This document shows, one piece after another, positions 13,413 to 24,529 of a DNA stretch of 64,000 nt; positions within the stretch are counted from its first letter, which is position 1; every line of letters starts with the position of its first letter. The stretch comes from Triops longicaudatus (Eukaryota > Arthropoda > Branchiopoda > Notostraca > Triopsidae). The position numbers and the translations under genes are program-made. The stretch covers positions 62,001 to 126,000 of the forward strand of contig JAGQDJ010000094.1 of assembly GCA_022885665.1 (NCBI GenBank), written 5' to 3'. The notes under the pieces were generated by a model, which was not told where the DNA came from, made no database searches, and was given only the letters and a program-made list of their open reading frames with translations.

Positions 13413-14215
13413 CAGCAACGTATCAATTATAAGCTAAGATGTTCATTACATCGAGCCTGTCGTTCACTGGACGAATTCGTCGTAGGAATGGTGGTACTAC
13501 CGCGGAATTTTTTATTAAATGCAGTTTTAAGAAAACCATTAACTTGAATCAAAACAAGGCAAAACACAATGATTGTGATAACTCCGGAGGTCCGCATACT
13601 TGTTACTCCAAAAAGTAACTTGTTACTGGAAGAAACGAGAGAAACTGTCTCTGAGAAAACAACACAGTCGCATCAAATTTTTAGCCTGTACTGAAGGTAA
13701 ACGCGAAACGCAAGTTCTATTTAAGGCAGAAGAAACGATTCGTGCTTGCGTTTTCTACGTTAATCTCGACTTCCGCTTATAAAACTTAAGCTCAGCCCTC
13801 TTTTTCGACCCGAATCCGACGATGGAGTTATTCATTGTTCAACTTCGGGGTACAACCATCAGCAAAGCAAGGCAAATCGTAGGTTTTTCCTGGAGACCTA
13901 ATTTTCCTGGTGTGGAACACATCCATTTTGGCAGGTCTCTATTCATTATTTTTTGAAGGAAATAAGGTCATTCATGTTTGAAAACAAAATTAAAATTCAA
14001 GAATTCAAGTTATGTGTTTGAATGTGTATTTCACGACTTAGAAGTACAGATTCCCTTTCCAGAGATTTTCACGCAGTGTCTGTGTGCCGGAAAACAATCG
14101 CGTGTGCGAAATATAGTAATTTTAGTCACACAAATAGGCGTAGATCAGGTAATTCAGAAGTAGAACTACCAAGCCAGTCGTACCTATAAGAAAATTCACT
14201 TTAAAACAGTATATT
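13413..14215. other. Intergenic spacer between CUB gene and stereocilin-like gene
   Basis: These are 803 bp between two genes transcribed in the same direction (minus). They should hold the 3' UTR and terminator of the stereocilin-like gene and the promoter of the CUB gene. An open frame at 13600-13782 (+) shows no family signature, so I did not call it. Confidence 0.5.
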
Positions 14216-17200
14216 TTAAAAAATTGAGGGTTTACTGCTGAAAATAAGTTTCGATGTCCCAGACGATTCTCCATACACCACCCAGTTTAATGCGTTTTGC
14301 ATTTCGCTAATTAACACACCCCTTTGACCGGGTGTTATACCTTGAGCGACAGCCAACGGGAACCTATTACGATACCGTTTTTTATTTTTAATGCGAGCCT
14401 TTGTTTCAGAATCGAAGAACTTTTTTTCAATTCTACATGCAGAACAGTATGAGGCCGTAACTAATGAGATGACTTACGCTCGGAGCTGTTCCGTCCGGAA
14501 GGCTTTAAAATTCTGCGGATCTATGCTCGCGACAGCTTTGGGGGTAAGCCCCGTTAGTGCGTCAGCAGGAATCGAGTTCAGCTGTTCAGCGCGTAGGCCA
14601 CCGATAACGACACCGATCGTCCTTACCTGCCAAGAACAATAACATGATTTATAAATCACTGCGTTAGATTGAGCAATGTGTGCATGCACATGTGCGTGGT
14701 TGAGTGCGAAGATTAACGTACTGTAGCGGCATCCCATGTGTTGGGGTTCCCGTAGGAAGGTGACGAATTCGAAGAAGCCAGACTCGCTAAAGCACTCAAG
14801 ACTGCACCGTCGCAGCCATACAGTTGACCGATTTTGAAAGACGCACCCATGTACGCAGTGAGGGAAATGGTTTTGACAATTTCTGGATCATAACCACATA
14901 AAATATAGCCCAGCATAACTAGATCTTGACTAGTAAACGAGGCGAGGTTCGGGCTAGCACGGTAGCTCTGGTTTACCAGCTTGGCTAATGCTTGCAGCTA
15001 AGGGTGAAAACAACAGGTAAAATTTGGTGAAACATTTATGTAGATTATGGGTATTTTCTTTATTTCACTATTATTATTTTATCATTTGTATTATTATTAT
15101 TTATTTTTGAAGTTCACCGTGGCTTTCTGTTCACTGCTGTTACGTGTTCAAGTATATTAATTTTTAAGTCTAAATTTAGTCAGCAACGTGAACCTGTGTT
15201 ATTAGAAGCGTATAAATTTTATTAAAGCCTTTATCACATTTTAATCATTAATACTTTGTATTTTTTTCTTAATCCCCTGGCAGTGTGTAAAAAGGACTAT
15301 TTTAATCATGTAAACGTCAACAGGCTATGCGTACAAATGTTTCGAAATTTCAATAAATAGTAAAGACTGAATATAAACTTATATATAACTACTCCTTATC
15401 ATTGCTTAATTTATCTATTTTATATATTTTTTACTTATTTTTAGTCCCTAGTAATATTACTGTAATTTACCTTTTTTATGTACATCTATAGTTAGCTATT
15501 ATTAGTTATCTACAGTTCTATATTGTGCATAAAATTTATCTAATTATAAAATTTTAGCTAGTATTTAGTTTATATGGAGGAATTTTACCTGCTCTTTTCC
15601 GAACATAGGCTTAGCTCCGAAGGCAGCAATAATGTCTGCGTTCGAAAAGTCGAGGTCCTGTATCATGGTTGTATTCAGCGCTCGAGCAATCCAGCCCATT
15701 TGTAGCACTTCCCTGTTAGGAATGTCTTCCATAGTATCGTAAGTCTATCGAAAAATGGTAGAGTTAAGACCAATAAAAAAATATAGATGTTTTTTTCGAC
15801 GTTACGAAAAGCAAGCGTTTCAGCAGGGTTTGCGCTTGTTCCGGGCTAAGTTCATAAGCTCCCATCTCATATAAGCAATTTCGCATATCATCTTCGCTTA
15901 AGGTTTCTAGTTGCGCGGGCGTGAATCCCGAAGCGCCGAATTGGCTTAAAGTGATTACATCACAAGACATGGGAATAACGGCTGAAAGGAAAATTTCGTT
16001 GAGATAGAGACAGGATGAATGAGAAAGGAAGAAAGTACCTCTTTTTTTGCGACGACCGACATACAAGTTCCCAGAGTTGGGTGACCTGTTCACAAAAGAA
16101 GTCTGGTCTCGCAAAGCAGCTTCGGCTTTACGCTTTCTCACATTCTGCAAGCCCTCCGTTAAACCGTTCAAATTGGCACCCAACTCTGCAACGCAATTTA
16201 CCTAAATTAGGCAGGAAAAGATAAGGTTAACACCCTGGGACTGACGAGTACTTCCGACCTAGATTCATTACATTCAATGAGTCCCGAAGATGGGACAAAT
16301 ATGCCGGAGGTTCATTATCCACTACGCACCGACATTCTAGGATGACATCGTCACGGATTGCCGCTAATTCAGCGACGGGAACAAGATCCAAGGAGCAGCA
16401 GACAACGTCCATGACTCCAGAATTCCAGGACCCGGGGCTACTACGCTTAAAAGCAGGTTAATTAGTACGGCAACTTACAGCAAAATATTGCAAAGTTACC
16501 CATAGCTTGCTTTAATGCGGTTAAAGATAGCCGTCCGTTGATTAGATGTTAAGCAGGGACGGATCGCAAGTCCCTGAAATATGTCGCCCTGGCCCTTGAA
16601 AAGAATATTGAATGTTAGAAACAAAGTTACGATTAATCGCATACATTTTAATGGCTAACTCCTTATATGAGAACATGGTTGACGAGATTTTACCGACTTA
16701 TGCCAGCGTATTATAGACTTTGCTTTTCCGATATTATGTATCTCCCATATGGTCTAGTGGCTAGGATACCTGGCTTTCACCCAGGAGGCTCGGGTTCGAT
16801 TCCCGGTATGGGAAATTTGGTTTTTGCTTCTTATGATTTGTGAAAGGCTTAGAATAAAACTTTTTTTAATGTACTTCTTCAAACGAATTTTTATTTTAAA
16901 TATAATGTTCTGAAATGATCGTTTTAGAATTTAGTTTTTTATTAAATAGAATATCTGACATGGTTGGAGCCCATTTTACTCGCCTTTACGTATATCCCAT
17001 ATTGTCTAGTGGTTAGGATACCCGGCTCTCACCCGGGAGGCCCGGGTTCGATTCCCGGTATGGGAATATTTTTTTTTTATTACTTTGCGATGTTCAAAAA
17101 TTGTATTTGATATCTTTGCGACCCAAACCATAATGTGACCCACTAGATCAGTGGTGCCCAACCTTTTTTCACCCGAGGGCCGCGCGCGACATGATATCAA

Positions 17201-20200
17201 ATCTCGCGGGCCTGAATGTTCCGGTTTCGCCAGAATCATGCCGACGTTAAAAAATGAAATTATTCAGTGATATACATGAGCGGGCCGCATGAGGCACCTT
17301 CGCGGGCCGGATATGGCCCACGGGCCTTAGGTTGGGCACCACTGCACTAGATAATAATGTGCTTTCTGTTGTCGACGTGATGCTCTCAGTAGGTTCTGGA
17401 ATTATATTGTAACGCAAGAATGTGCTCAGGGTTACTAGAGATAGTTTGTTAAGGGTGTGGCGTTCCGTATCCGTCTTGGGCACTGTCACACCCCAAGCTC
17501 CTTGGATGCCTTCCTCGAAGCGTCGTCTCTGGGCGCCCGAGGTGGAATGCAAGGTGACTGCAAGAGAGTGACAGGTCAAGGCTAAGGTAAGTACATAAAA
17601 GGTTAAGGTGAGAGGCAACTGAGTTAGTTGACGTTAGAGGAGGAAAGTGGAAGGATTGGGAGAGTTGGAGTTAGAAAAGGAAAGTCGAAGGAGTGAGTTA
17701 GTGAGAGTTAGTCAAGGAAAGACGAACGTGTTGAGAGAGAGTGACAGGCGAGTTGAACAGAGAGAGTGGAACAGTGGTTGCGTTGAGCGTGAGTTGCGGT
17801 AATTGCGTTGTTAATGTGTTGCGATGGTAGTAACGAACGTGTTGTAAGCTTAAGTTAACCTCTGTAACCCCACTGAATACACTTATATCCCACAAGCTGA
17901 CCGTTTCCTTAAGGACCCGAAGTGCGAAAACCGTCCTCCCGACGAAAGTGTACGTCACAATATTGTCAGTCATTGTGAATGGCTTTGTGTTGAATTCAAG
18001 CCCATTTATTGGACTCAACTACTTTACAAAGTATTTTCAAAGTTTACTGTATACTAGTAATAAGATTATAAATAATTCCTACTAGTTCTTTCATGTAATT
18101 CAAAATTATGTTATGCTTCAGTTTTAAAAGACTCGTGTCAACACTTCTCTTCTGTCAGTAATTAAGTTTTTGTAGAGGCTGAGCAAATTAAAGAAATTAG
18201 CGATCAGCAAATCCCATATGGTCTAGTGGCTAGGATACCTGGCTTTCACCCAGGAGGCTCGGGTTCGATTCCCGGTATGGGAAATTTTTTTTCAAAACCT
18301 TTATTTTACTTTCTAAGCCTCGCCCCCAGACCGCTACGCGCCTCCAATTTGTCTCGTAAGAAATAACTCCCATATGGTCTAGTGGCTAGGATACCTGGCT
18401 TTCACCCAGGAGGCTCGGGTTCGATTCCCGGTATGGGAAATAGTTTTTATTTTGTTTTCCAGCATTTCTAATTTATTTATCCGTATTAAGACAGAAACGT
18501 TGAATATCAAAAGGCCTCGGTAGTTATGCAACGCAAATAATCTATTATATTTTAAGGGCATAATGTGCAATGTATTGATATTGATATATAAAAAAGCAAA
18601 ATAAATGTAGTGTGATTTTTGAATGAATCAAGTGCGTGATATTTTTGTTACGCATTCGCAAATTAAAGGAACTTTTGAATTTGCAAATCCCATATTGTTT
18701 AGTGATTAGGGTACCTTGATCTCACACAGGATGCCCGGGTCGGTTCCCGGTACGGGAATTCATTTAATATTTGTTTTTATGCCGAGCCAAGTAAACCATG
18801 CACGTAACAGTTTTTGTTATTTAACAAGCTAAAATTTGTCCGTTCTTTGTAAGATTTCAACTTGTTTACTACTTTAACTACTCAGCGCAGATGACGGGAA
18901 AATGTTTTTGGCGGGAATATTATTGACATATGAAAAGTGAGCCTATTTATAATCTTGGACTTTGCCATGTCGTAGTGTTCTTACTAATTAAGGCATATTT
19001 AGAAGCACTAATTCAACAATATCAGAAAATTTTGGTGCAAAAACGAGCTATGCATGTGAGACTCCTTTATGCTATAGGCGGAGATACATAGCAAAACGCA
19101 TAGGACAAATACTAACGCTGTCCGAAAGTACGCAAACTTTTTGCGGATTTGCAATTCGGTGATGTTCTGAACGGGTAACTCCCATATTGTCTAGTGGTTA
19201 GGATACCCGGCTCTCACCCGGGAGGCCCGGGTTCGATTCCCGGTATGGGAAGCTTTTAGTTTTTGCATGTTATTGAATTTCTTACAGCGCATGCGTTTAT
19301 TTGCGAATTTTTTAGTCCCACTTTCATTAAAAAATGGAGCAATATCTCCCATATGTTTTAGTGATTAAAATATCTGGCTCTCACCCAGGAAGCTCGGGTT
19401 CGATTACTGGTATGGGAAACTATTTTAAATTAGCCTTAATTAACTACTCTAAATTCAGTTGCTGTATTTTCCAAACGTAAAATATGGGAATATCTTGCAT
19501 CACTTTTGATTGTTATTATCTAGCATGTATTGTATATTCGCTACCTTTGAGAATACTTTGTGATAAATAAACTTATTTTCAATACATGACGTCATGCAAA
19601 AACCTTTTACGTTAAGCGAATGTAAAAAAAAGTAAGTCTCATACGAATTTTGTCAAAGAAACTAACATATATTCAGAATTATTAATTAAACATTTTAATT
19701 CATTCATATAAGCTATTGCACCACCTGTTTGTGCTACAGAGGTAACGAGTCCTACCTTGCGAATAGATTCTGTGTATGGATATTGACTATCCTGGAACGT
19801 GCAAATATTTCTCCTACTCTAGCTGTACTATATTCCTCTTCGACAGTCCCATATTGTCTAGTGGTTAGGATACCCGGCTCTCACCCGGGAGGCCCGGGTT
19901 CGATTCCCGGTATGGGAATATTTTTCTTGTATTTTGTATGACAAATGATAGACTTAGTTTGCAAATTGCAAAAAAGAAAAAAAAAACGAACACCGCCTGT
20001 TCTGTCGCGAATTGTGTATTTGTACATAACAGCCGATGGTTCGTTATAATCGGTGTATGTTATAGTACAATTTTACTGTATTTTGTGGTCCAGTACTTAG
20101 AAATTGTAAATACGATGTGAAATTCTAGGTGTGACACAGTACTATATGGAACTTAAGTATGTGAAAGTAAATTGTATATTAAGGGAGTCGTAGATTCCAA

Positions 20201-23200
20201 AAAGAACAGGTTAAAAATATTATCCTTAATTTAGTTACTCTTAAATAAACTGCTTAGGAAATTATTTATTCGAAATATTTAATTGTAGCATTATTAACAA
20301 TTCAAAAATTACGAAAAGGCACATTGAATTGATAAAAGTGTATAGAAAATTGTAGGAAATTAGCAGGAAAAAAAAAGACTTTCCCATACCGGGAATCGAA
20401 CCCGAGCCTCCTGGGTGAAAGCCAGGTATCCTAGCCACTAGACCATATGGGAGTTACGAAGAGTGCCTTTCACATACTAGTGAATTGAATGGAGAACTTA
20501 CTTGGAAAACAGGTAGTGAATATTCTAAGGCACGAGGGGTTAGTCTCTGTATATCTGACGCTCGTAAATCAACCACGGCATTCCCCAAATAAACCACATC
20601 ACCGTCAGTTAGATCGGACGTGTCCCTACCCTACAAGAAAAAGCTCTCAATTAAATGCAACAAAATTATGCTAGCGACTAGCGAAACTAGACGCTTTTTG
20701 GATTTGTTTCTCACCAGTGCCTTAAGCCCTTGTTGCACGATAATTTGCCTCTTGTTTTGGGGAATAGTGTAGTAATCTACCAAAGGAAGATTACCTAAAC
20801 CTCTCAAGATCTCCGCCTTTTTACTGTCATTCACTGACGATAAAGCGTTGGGACTACCGGATGTAATTATTCAGTATTACAACGAAAAGGACTTTCCATT
20901 TTACCTGAAGCAGGCAAGAACCGTGGCAGGATACATGTCAATATTACTCAACCACGTATTTTCCAAGATAGCAGCATCGTCCTCCGCATTTTCCACTCGT
21001 CTTACTTTTGTGAAACTTCGAAGCTTTGAATATAGACCTCGAATCTTATAATAATTAGAGATAACTTATTTAGTTCTCGTAATGTCAACCGTTTTCAAAT
21101 ATTACTGCTTGCACACTAGGGCCTTGAGCAGCATTCCGTATAGCCCACGCAGTATTAGGCGTATCTGGTAAATTAATATTGGCAATTTGTGATTGCGTTA
21201 AAGTGGCAACCAGCAGGGGATCTCTTTGTAAGTCATCGTAAGTCAAATTCGCGTCTCGTGTTTTTAGTTTCGCATAAATGAGTCTCTGTACAAATAAAAG
21301 AATTGGCCCATGTTTACACTAACTATTAATTTAATTACAGTAGGCGAGTCTGCTGGCATGTCGAATGCAAGATTAGACACATCGTTTGCTGTAATCGACT
21401 TCAGATCGTGGGATGGAATCACATCTTTAAAATATGGTCCAAATCCCAGCTTACCGAACTCTGCTGCACTTTTAGTCTCTCTTATCTTGAATGAAAAAAA
21501 AAGAAGTTGATCGAATGCAGTATACGGATACCAAAATTACCTTCGAGTAAATGCTGAACAGCTCATAACCACTGAAAGAGTTGGCATTCTCATTGAGTTG
21601 GTTAACAACCCCTTCTAGCTCAGAAGAACTCAATAATTTTATGTCGGACGCCGGTATGCTACCCATATACGGACCAGGCAAGTTCTGAATATTTAGCTTC
21701 CCACCATTCCTGTTTGCTTGAACTGCTAATGTTCCAAGTCGCTTCAACTATAAACAAAATTATTCCACGGCAAATTACGAATATTAACGTATTTACGTCT
21801 CCCTTCCGTAGAACGCCACCCGAATCATCCGCCACTAACCGTCTAAGGACATCCGCACTTAGGAAACCCACTTTTTCGGCAGCATTCAGCAACGTACGGG
21901 GTCCGACTTTCAAAAGGCTGGGACCCATGTTACTGGGCGCCAATTGGTTGAAATCCGCAATTGTCATAGCTGATATCGCTGGCAGGGACCCAAGTTTATA
22001 TCGCAGTAAAGAAATGGCCGTCCGTGGTGGTAAGCGTCCACCTATGGTGCGCCAACGGTCCATTGCGTCAGCCCAGCTTTTAGTCAAACTCTCGTACTGG
22101 CTTGAATTCATCATAGATGGCAGCATTTCAGGGACAAAGAAAGGCATAATTTGACCCAAGCTAATAGAAAATTTTGTAATAAGTAGAAATATAAACTTCA
22201 GTAACAAGAACAACCTGTCGAGTCTTTGTCCGAAAACGTAAGCATTCATGGTATTGAAAGTGTTTCCCATGTCTTCGGCCCATCTAAAAGCTAATGTGAA
22301 TCCTTGGGCATCATCCCAGTCCGTGTTCTTGTTTAAAAGTTAATATTTTTAATTGTAAGAAAATCTTTATTAAAATTGAATTTACAGAAGCCAAGTCCGA
22401 TATCGTTTGTCCAATAACGCTAGCTTGAATGGACTGCAAGGATTGGATCGTCATGGAAGCTGCTATATCGGAATATCTTTTAAGCACTTCAGGAGTCCAA
22501 TCGCTTTGTCTGCCATATCCGGCCATAATGAGTTTAAGCATGACACGGTGGATGTGTACAATTTGCTCGGATACAGCAGCGCCGGAGGGATCAGCAACGC
22601 CGGTCATTCCACAGCCGAATGAACCATCCAATCCTTGCGATAGATTGCCCAACCTGATAAACCGTAATTACAGTTTGCGAATATTTAAGGTAGAGAAAAA
22701 GGGTCTCTTACAATCGCTTAGCAATGTTCTGCTCCTCAACTCTCATTAGTAAATCTGCGGGAAAAAAGGGGGCGATTTTGTCAAACTGCTTATCCCTCCA
22801 TAATTGCATGTTCCAAGTATCGGGCGGGTCCAAATAGCGAAGTGCTTGTCTAAACATGGCTTGGACATCCCGGTCACAGCGCTAAGTAAAGTTTACTCAT
22901 AAAACACTTACGCATTCTTTGCAAAAATTTAGACATACAATAGAAAGCTTAACTCGCGTGACAAGCTGGACAATTTGGGACGAATTTAATGCGGGCCCCA
23001 ACGCTTCTAGAGCTTTCGCAGCGTCGCGGTAGTTTTCTTTATCTTGAAACCCACGGACTATTGTTATGATCTGACTCGAATTGAGGACTTCAAGAAGATT
23101 TTGCTAAATGATAGCAATAGAAAAGGTTAAGTTCCGTCGGTAAAAACGTAAAACGGTAGTTTACGGATAATGCGCCAATGGAGTTAGTATCTAAGCGTTT

Positions 23201-23908
23201 CAAGTCCGCATCAGAAATATTAGTCGCTGTTCCCTGTTTGTTAATTGTGTTTTTGATACTTTCGGGAAGATTATCTACTAGAAGCTTCCATCTGGAACAT
23301 GAAGAAATAAGGTGGTATTTCATGAAAATTAGAGACTGAAGCTTATGAATAAATAAGCAAAGCGAGCGACATGCAAACTTATCGAACTATGGTTTTTACC
23401 TGCCTCCTTCAGCTGATATGCGTGAGCAGGAGGGAGAGAAAAAAAAAACACAAAGGAAGTAAGAATTAGAAGCATGGGAAACGGAAATTTCGCGTTACTT
23501 ACTAGTCGACAAGTCTTGTGCGGTTAACCGGGCCAGGTATGTTAAGCTTGCTGGTATAACCGGGCGCCATGGGTACAAAACCTGTGAGGAAAAACTTCTA
23601 TTCAACTGAATGTGAATTGGTTAAAGTGAGAGTACAGTTTTTGGCTTTGGCTTTGTTTCAGGAATGAAGACTTCGACGATATCGCTGCTTTCCGTAGCCC
23701 TAGTGAGCACAGTGAATGTCGTCGAAGAAGTCGTATTATCATCAGCTGAAGCGTTAGTAAAGCACGTTACTAAATTTGGCCCTAGTGTAAAAGAAATAAA
23801 CCTTGTTCATGCAAAGCGACTTTTTCTTCTTTTATTTTTTTAATTATTTTTATTTTCTGATACAGTACCTAAGATAGATATGAATATGAAGAAGCAAGCG
23901 CCACGCAT
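14216..23908 (-). CDS. Stereocilin/otoancorin/mesothelin-like protein (23 exons)
   Basis: Exons (minus): 23908-23869, 23781-23636, 23581-23503, 23412-23400 (13-nt microexon), 23291-23165, 23103-22954, 22881-22712, 22653-22386, 22327-22215, 22160-21797, 21747-21541, 21485-21339, 21285-21106, 21044-20905, 20823-20715, 20630-20502, 16445-~16259, ~16185-16039, 15981-15806, 15744-15589, 14997-14722, 14626-14478 and 14363-14216. Phases agree throughout, giving about 1,206 residues. The protein has a signal peptide (MRGACFFIFISIL), a Thr/Ser-rich linker, then helical repeats. These carry hallmarks of the family such as SCDVITLSQFGASGFTP, SEDDMRNCLYEMGAYELSP, GVVIGGLRAEQLNSIPADAL, GLTPKAVASI and GITPGQRGVLI. 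In vertebrates these are secreted or membrane-attached proteins of inner-ear matrices and mesothelium. Length is close to otoancorin (about 1,150). No C-terminal GPI-type hydrophobic tail is seen. The exon 17/18 junction is the only weak one: the best phase fit needs a GTCGGA donor. Function in arthropods is unknown to me. Confidence 0.8.
14998..15588 (-). other. AT-rich 591-bp intron of the stereocilin-like gene
   Basis: This lies between the GTAAAA donor after exon 20 and the TTAG acceptor of exon 21. It is very AT-rich, with TTATTATTATTTATT-type runs and no open frame. It is eight to ten times longer than the gene's usual introns. I saw nothing else in it. Confidence 0.6.
16743..16813 (+). 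tRNA. tRNA-Glu (TTC), copy 1
   Basis: A 71-nt cloverleaf with a TCCCATA/TATGGGA acceptor stem, a CCTGG-CTTTCAC-CCAGG anticodon arm (anticodon TTC), and intact A and B boxes (GGTTCGATTCC). A T-rich pol III terminator follows. It decodes GAA. Confidence 0.95.
16995..17065 (+). tRNA. tRNA-Glu (CTC), copy 2
   Basis: A 71-nt cloverleaf with a CCCGG-CTCTCAC-CCGGG anticodon arm (anticodon CTC) and an intact T arm. A run of nine or ten T residues just downstream is a strong pol III terminator. It decodes GAG. Confidence 0.95.
17149..17344. mobile_element. hAT-type MITE with perfect 8-bp target duplication
   Basis: The terminal inverted repeats are CAGTGGTGCCCAACC and its exact complement GGTTGGGCACCACTG. 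They are flanked on both sides by the identical octamer CACTAGAT (17141-17148 and 17345-17352). The element is 196 bp with no transposase, GC-rich, and has internal GCGGGCC-type segments. An 8-bp target duplication and CAGTGG ends are the hallmark of the hAT superfamily (Charlie/Tip100-like ends). The perfect duplication suggests fairly recent insertion between tRNA-Glu copies 2 and 3. Confidence 0.9.
17484..17910. repeat. Purine-rich stretch, possible LTR fragment
   Basis: On the + strand, sequence starting TGTCACACCCCAAG at 17484 runs into a purine-rich block of GAGTTAG/GAGAGAG-type motifs (about 17590-17790). It ends near ATCCCACA. TG...CA ends and this length would fit a solo LTR, but I found no target duplication, primer-binding site or paired copy. 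Two minus-strand open frames across it (17247-17618, 17698-18018) match nothing I know. Confidence 0.2.
18212..18282 (+). tRNA. tRNA-Glu (TTC), copy 3
   Basis: This copy is identical in its 71-nt body to copy 1 (anticodon TTC) and is followed by an eight-T terminator. Confidence 0.95.
18368..18438 (+). tRNA. tRNA-Glu (TTC), copy 4
   Basis: This copy is identical to copies 1 and 3 (anticodon TTC). It starts only 86 bp after copy 3 and is followed by a short T run. Confidence 0.95.
18688..18757 (+). pseudogene. Decayed tRNA-Glu (CTC-type)
   Basis: The acceptor ends are recognisable, but the unit is 70 nt. The anticodon stem is mispaired (CCTTG against ACAGG), the D arm reads TTTAGTGATTAGG, and the B box is broken (GGGTCGGTTCCC). 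The ACGGGA end no longer fully pairs. It is probably not functional. Confidence 0.85.
19180..19250 (+). tRNA. tRNA-Glu (CTC), copy 6
   Basis: Same 71-nt body as copy 2 (anticodon CTC), with intact arms and a short T-rich stretch downstream. Confidence 0.95.
19347..19417 (+). pseudogene. Decayed tRNA-Glu (CTC-type)
   Basis: A full-length 71-nt unit with a good acceptor stem. The D arm has decayed to GTTTTAGTGATTAAAATAT, and the T-arm side reads CGATTACTGG, which weakens both the A box and the T stem. Likely a pseudogene. Confidence 0.8.
19847..19917 (+). tRNA. tRNA-Glu (CTC), copy 8
   Basis: Same body as copies 2 and 6 (anticodon CTC). A TTTTTC terminator lies immediately downstream. Confidence 0.95.
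20382..20452 (-). tRNA. tRNA-Glu (TTC), copy 9, inverted
   Basis: This is the TTC-type body on the minus strand, facing the other copies. It starts 49 nt inside the intron, downstream of the host exon-16 donor. A seven-T terminator follows on its own strand. Confidence 0.95.
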
Positions 23909-24529
23909 TTCGGAAGCAAGGAGATCACTTGGTGGATTTAAGATAACTTGCAGCAATCGAACAAAGTAACACTACACCACCAAAGAAGTATCACATTCGT
24001 TCATCGACTAGTTTGATACTGGCCAGTAACGTGTTTCGGTTACCGGTTAGACCAAGCCCAATTAAAGGTACTAACAACTTGTGAAGTTCGTTTATGGCTA
24101 TTAAGAATAAGCTGTGAGCCTGTCAAGCGCACGTGTTAAAAGCCGCGACCCGGCGTTATCAGGTGCGTTAATTGGACTGCATGCATGCCAATAGATCGTA
24201 GGTCGACCTTTTCTGTCAAGCGGGGAGCAGTTTCGTTACCTTTTACGGGGTTAGCAACGCGCATCTACAAACATTGTCGTCAAGTAAATATATGCAAGTC
24301 GAGCAAAACCATGATGAATAACCTGCTAGACTAATCATGGATCAAAACCTATATAAGCCCTCCCCCGTGTCCCCAAATAAATAAATATTTTGTTTGTATG
24401 ACAGAATTTTCTGTATTTCGCTCCTCTCTACCAAACTTTTTTCAATTGCACTGCAAATTACAAAAGCACTCACACTGGTTGTCAGGGCGCAACGTAGGAA
24501 TGATATGTGACTAAAGGCAAAACATTCTT
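23909..24529. other. Spacer and likely promoter of the stereocilin-like gene
   Basis: This lies between the POMGNT2-like stop and the stereocilin-like ATG, both genes being on the minus strand. I saw no further gene. A TATATAAG-like sequence near 24350 is on the wrong side to be assigned with confidence. Confidence 0.4.

Larger units (their letters stand above)
16446..20501 (-). other. 4-kb intron carrying a tRNA-Glu gene nest
   Basis: The donor is GTAAGT directly after exon 16 (ends 20502). The acceptor TTTTAAG precedes exon 17 (starts 16445), and both exons are phase 0 and continue the same protein family. The intron is some fifty times longer than its neighbours in the gene. It contains eight tRNA-Glu-like units on the + strand (antisense to the host gene), one on the minus strand, a hAT-type MITE and a purine-rich stretch at about 17590-17790. 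Confidence 0.75.

Noticed and set aside
17247..18018. Two minus-strand frames between tRNA-Glu copies 2 and 3, in the host-gene strand
   Set aside because: They could be extra host exons, but they cross the MITE and a purine-rich repeat, and lack the family signature. The flanking exons join in phase without them.
16743..20452. Regularly spaced similar units that might suggest a CRISPR-like or SINE array
   Set aside because: Each unit is a full 71-nt tRNA cloverleaf with a pol III terminator. Spacers vary widely in length, and no SINE body or poly-A tail is attached.
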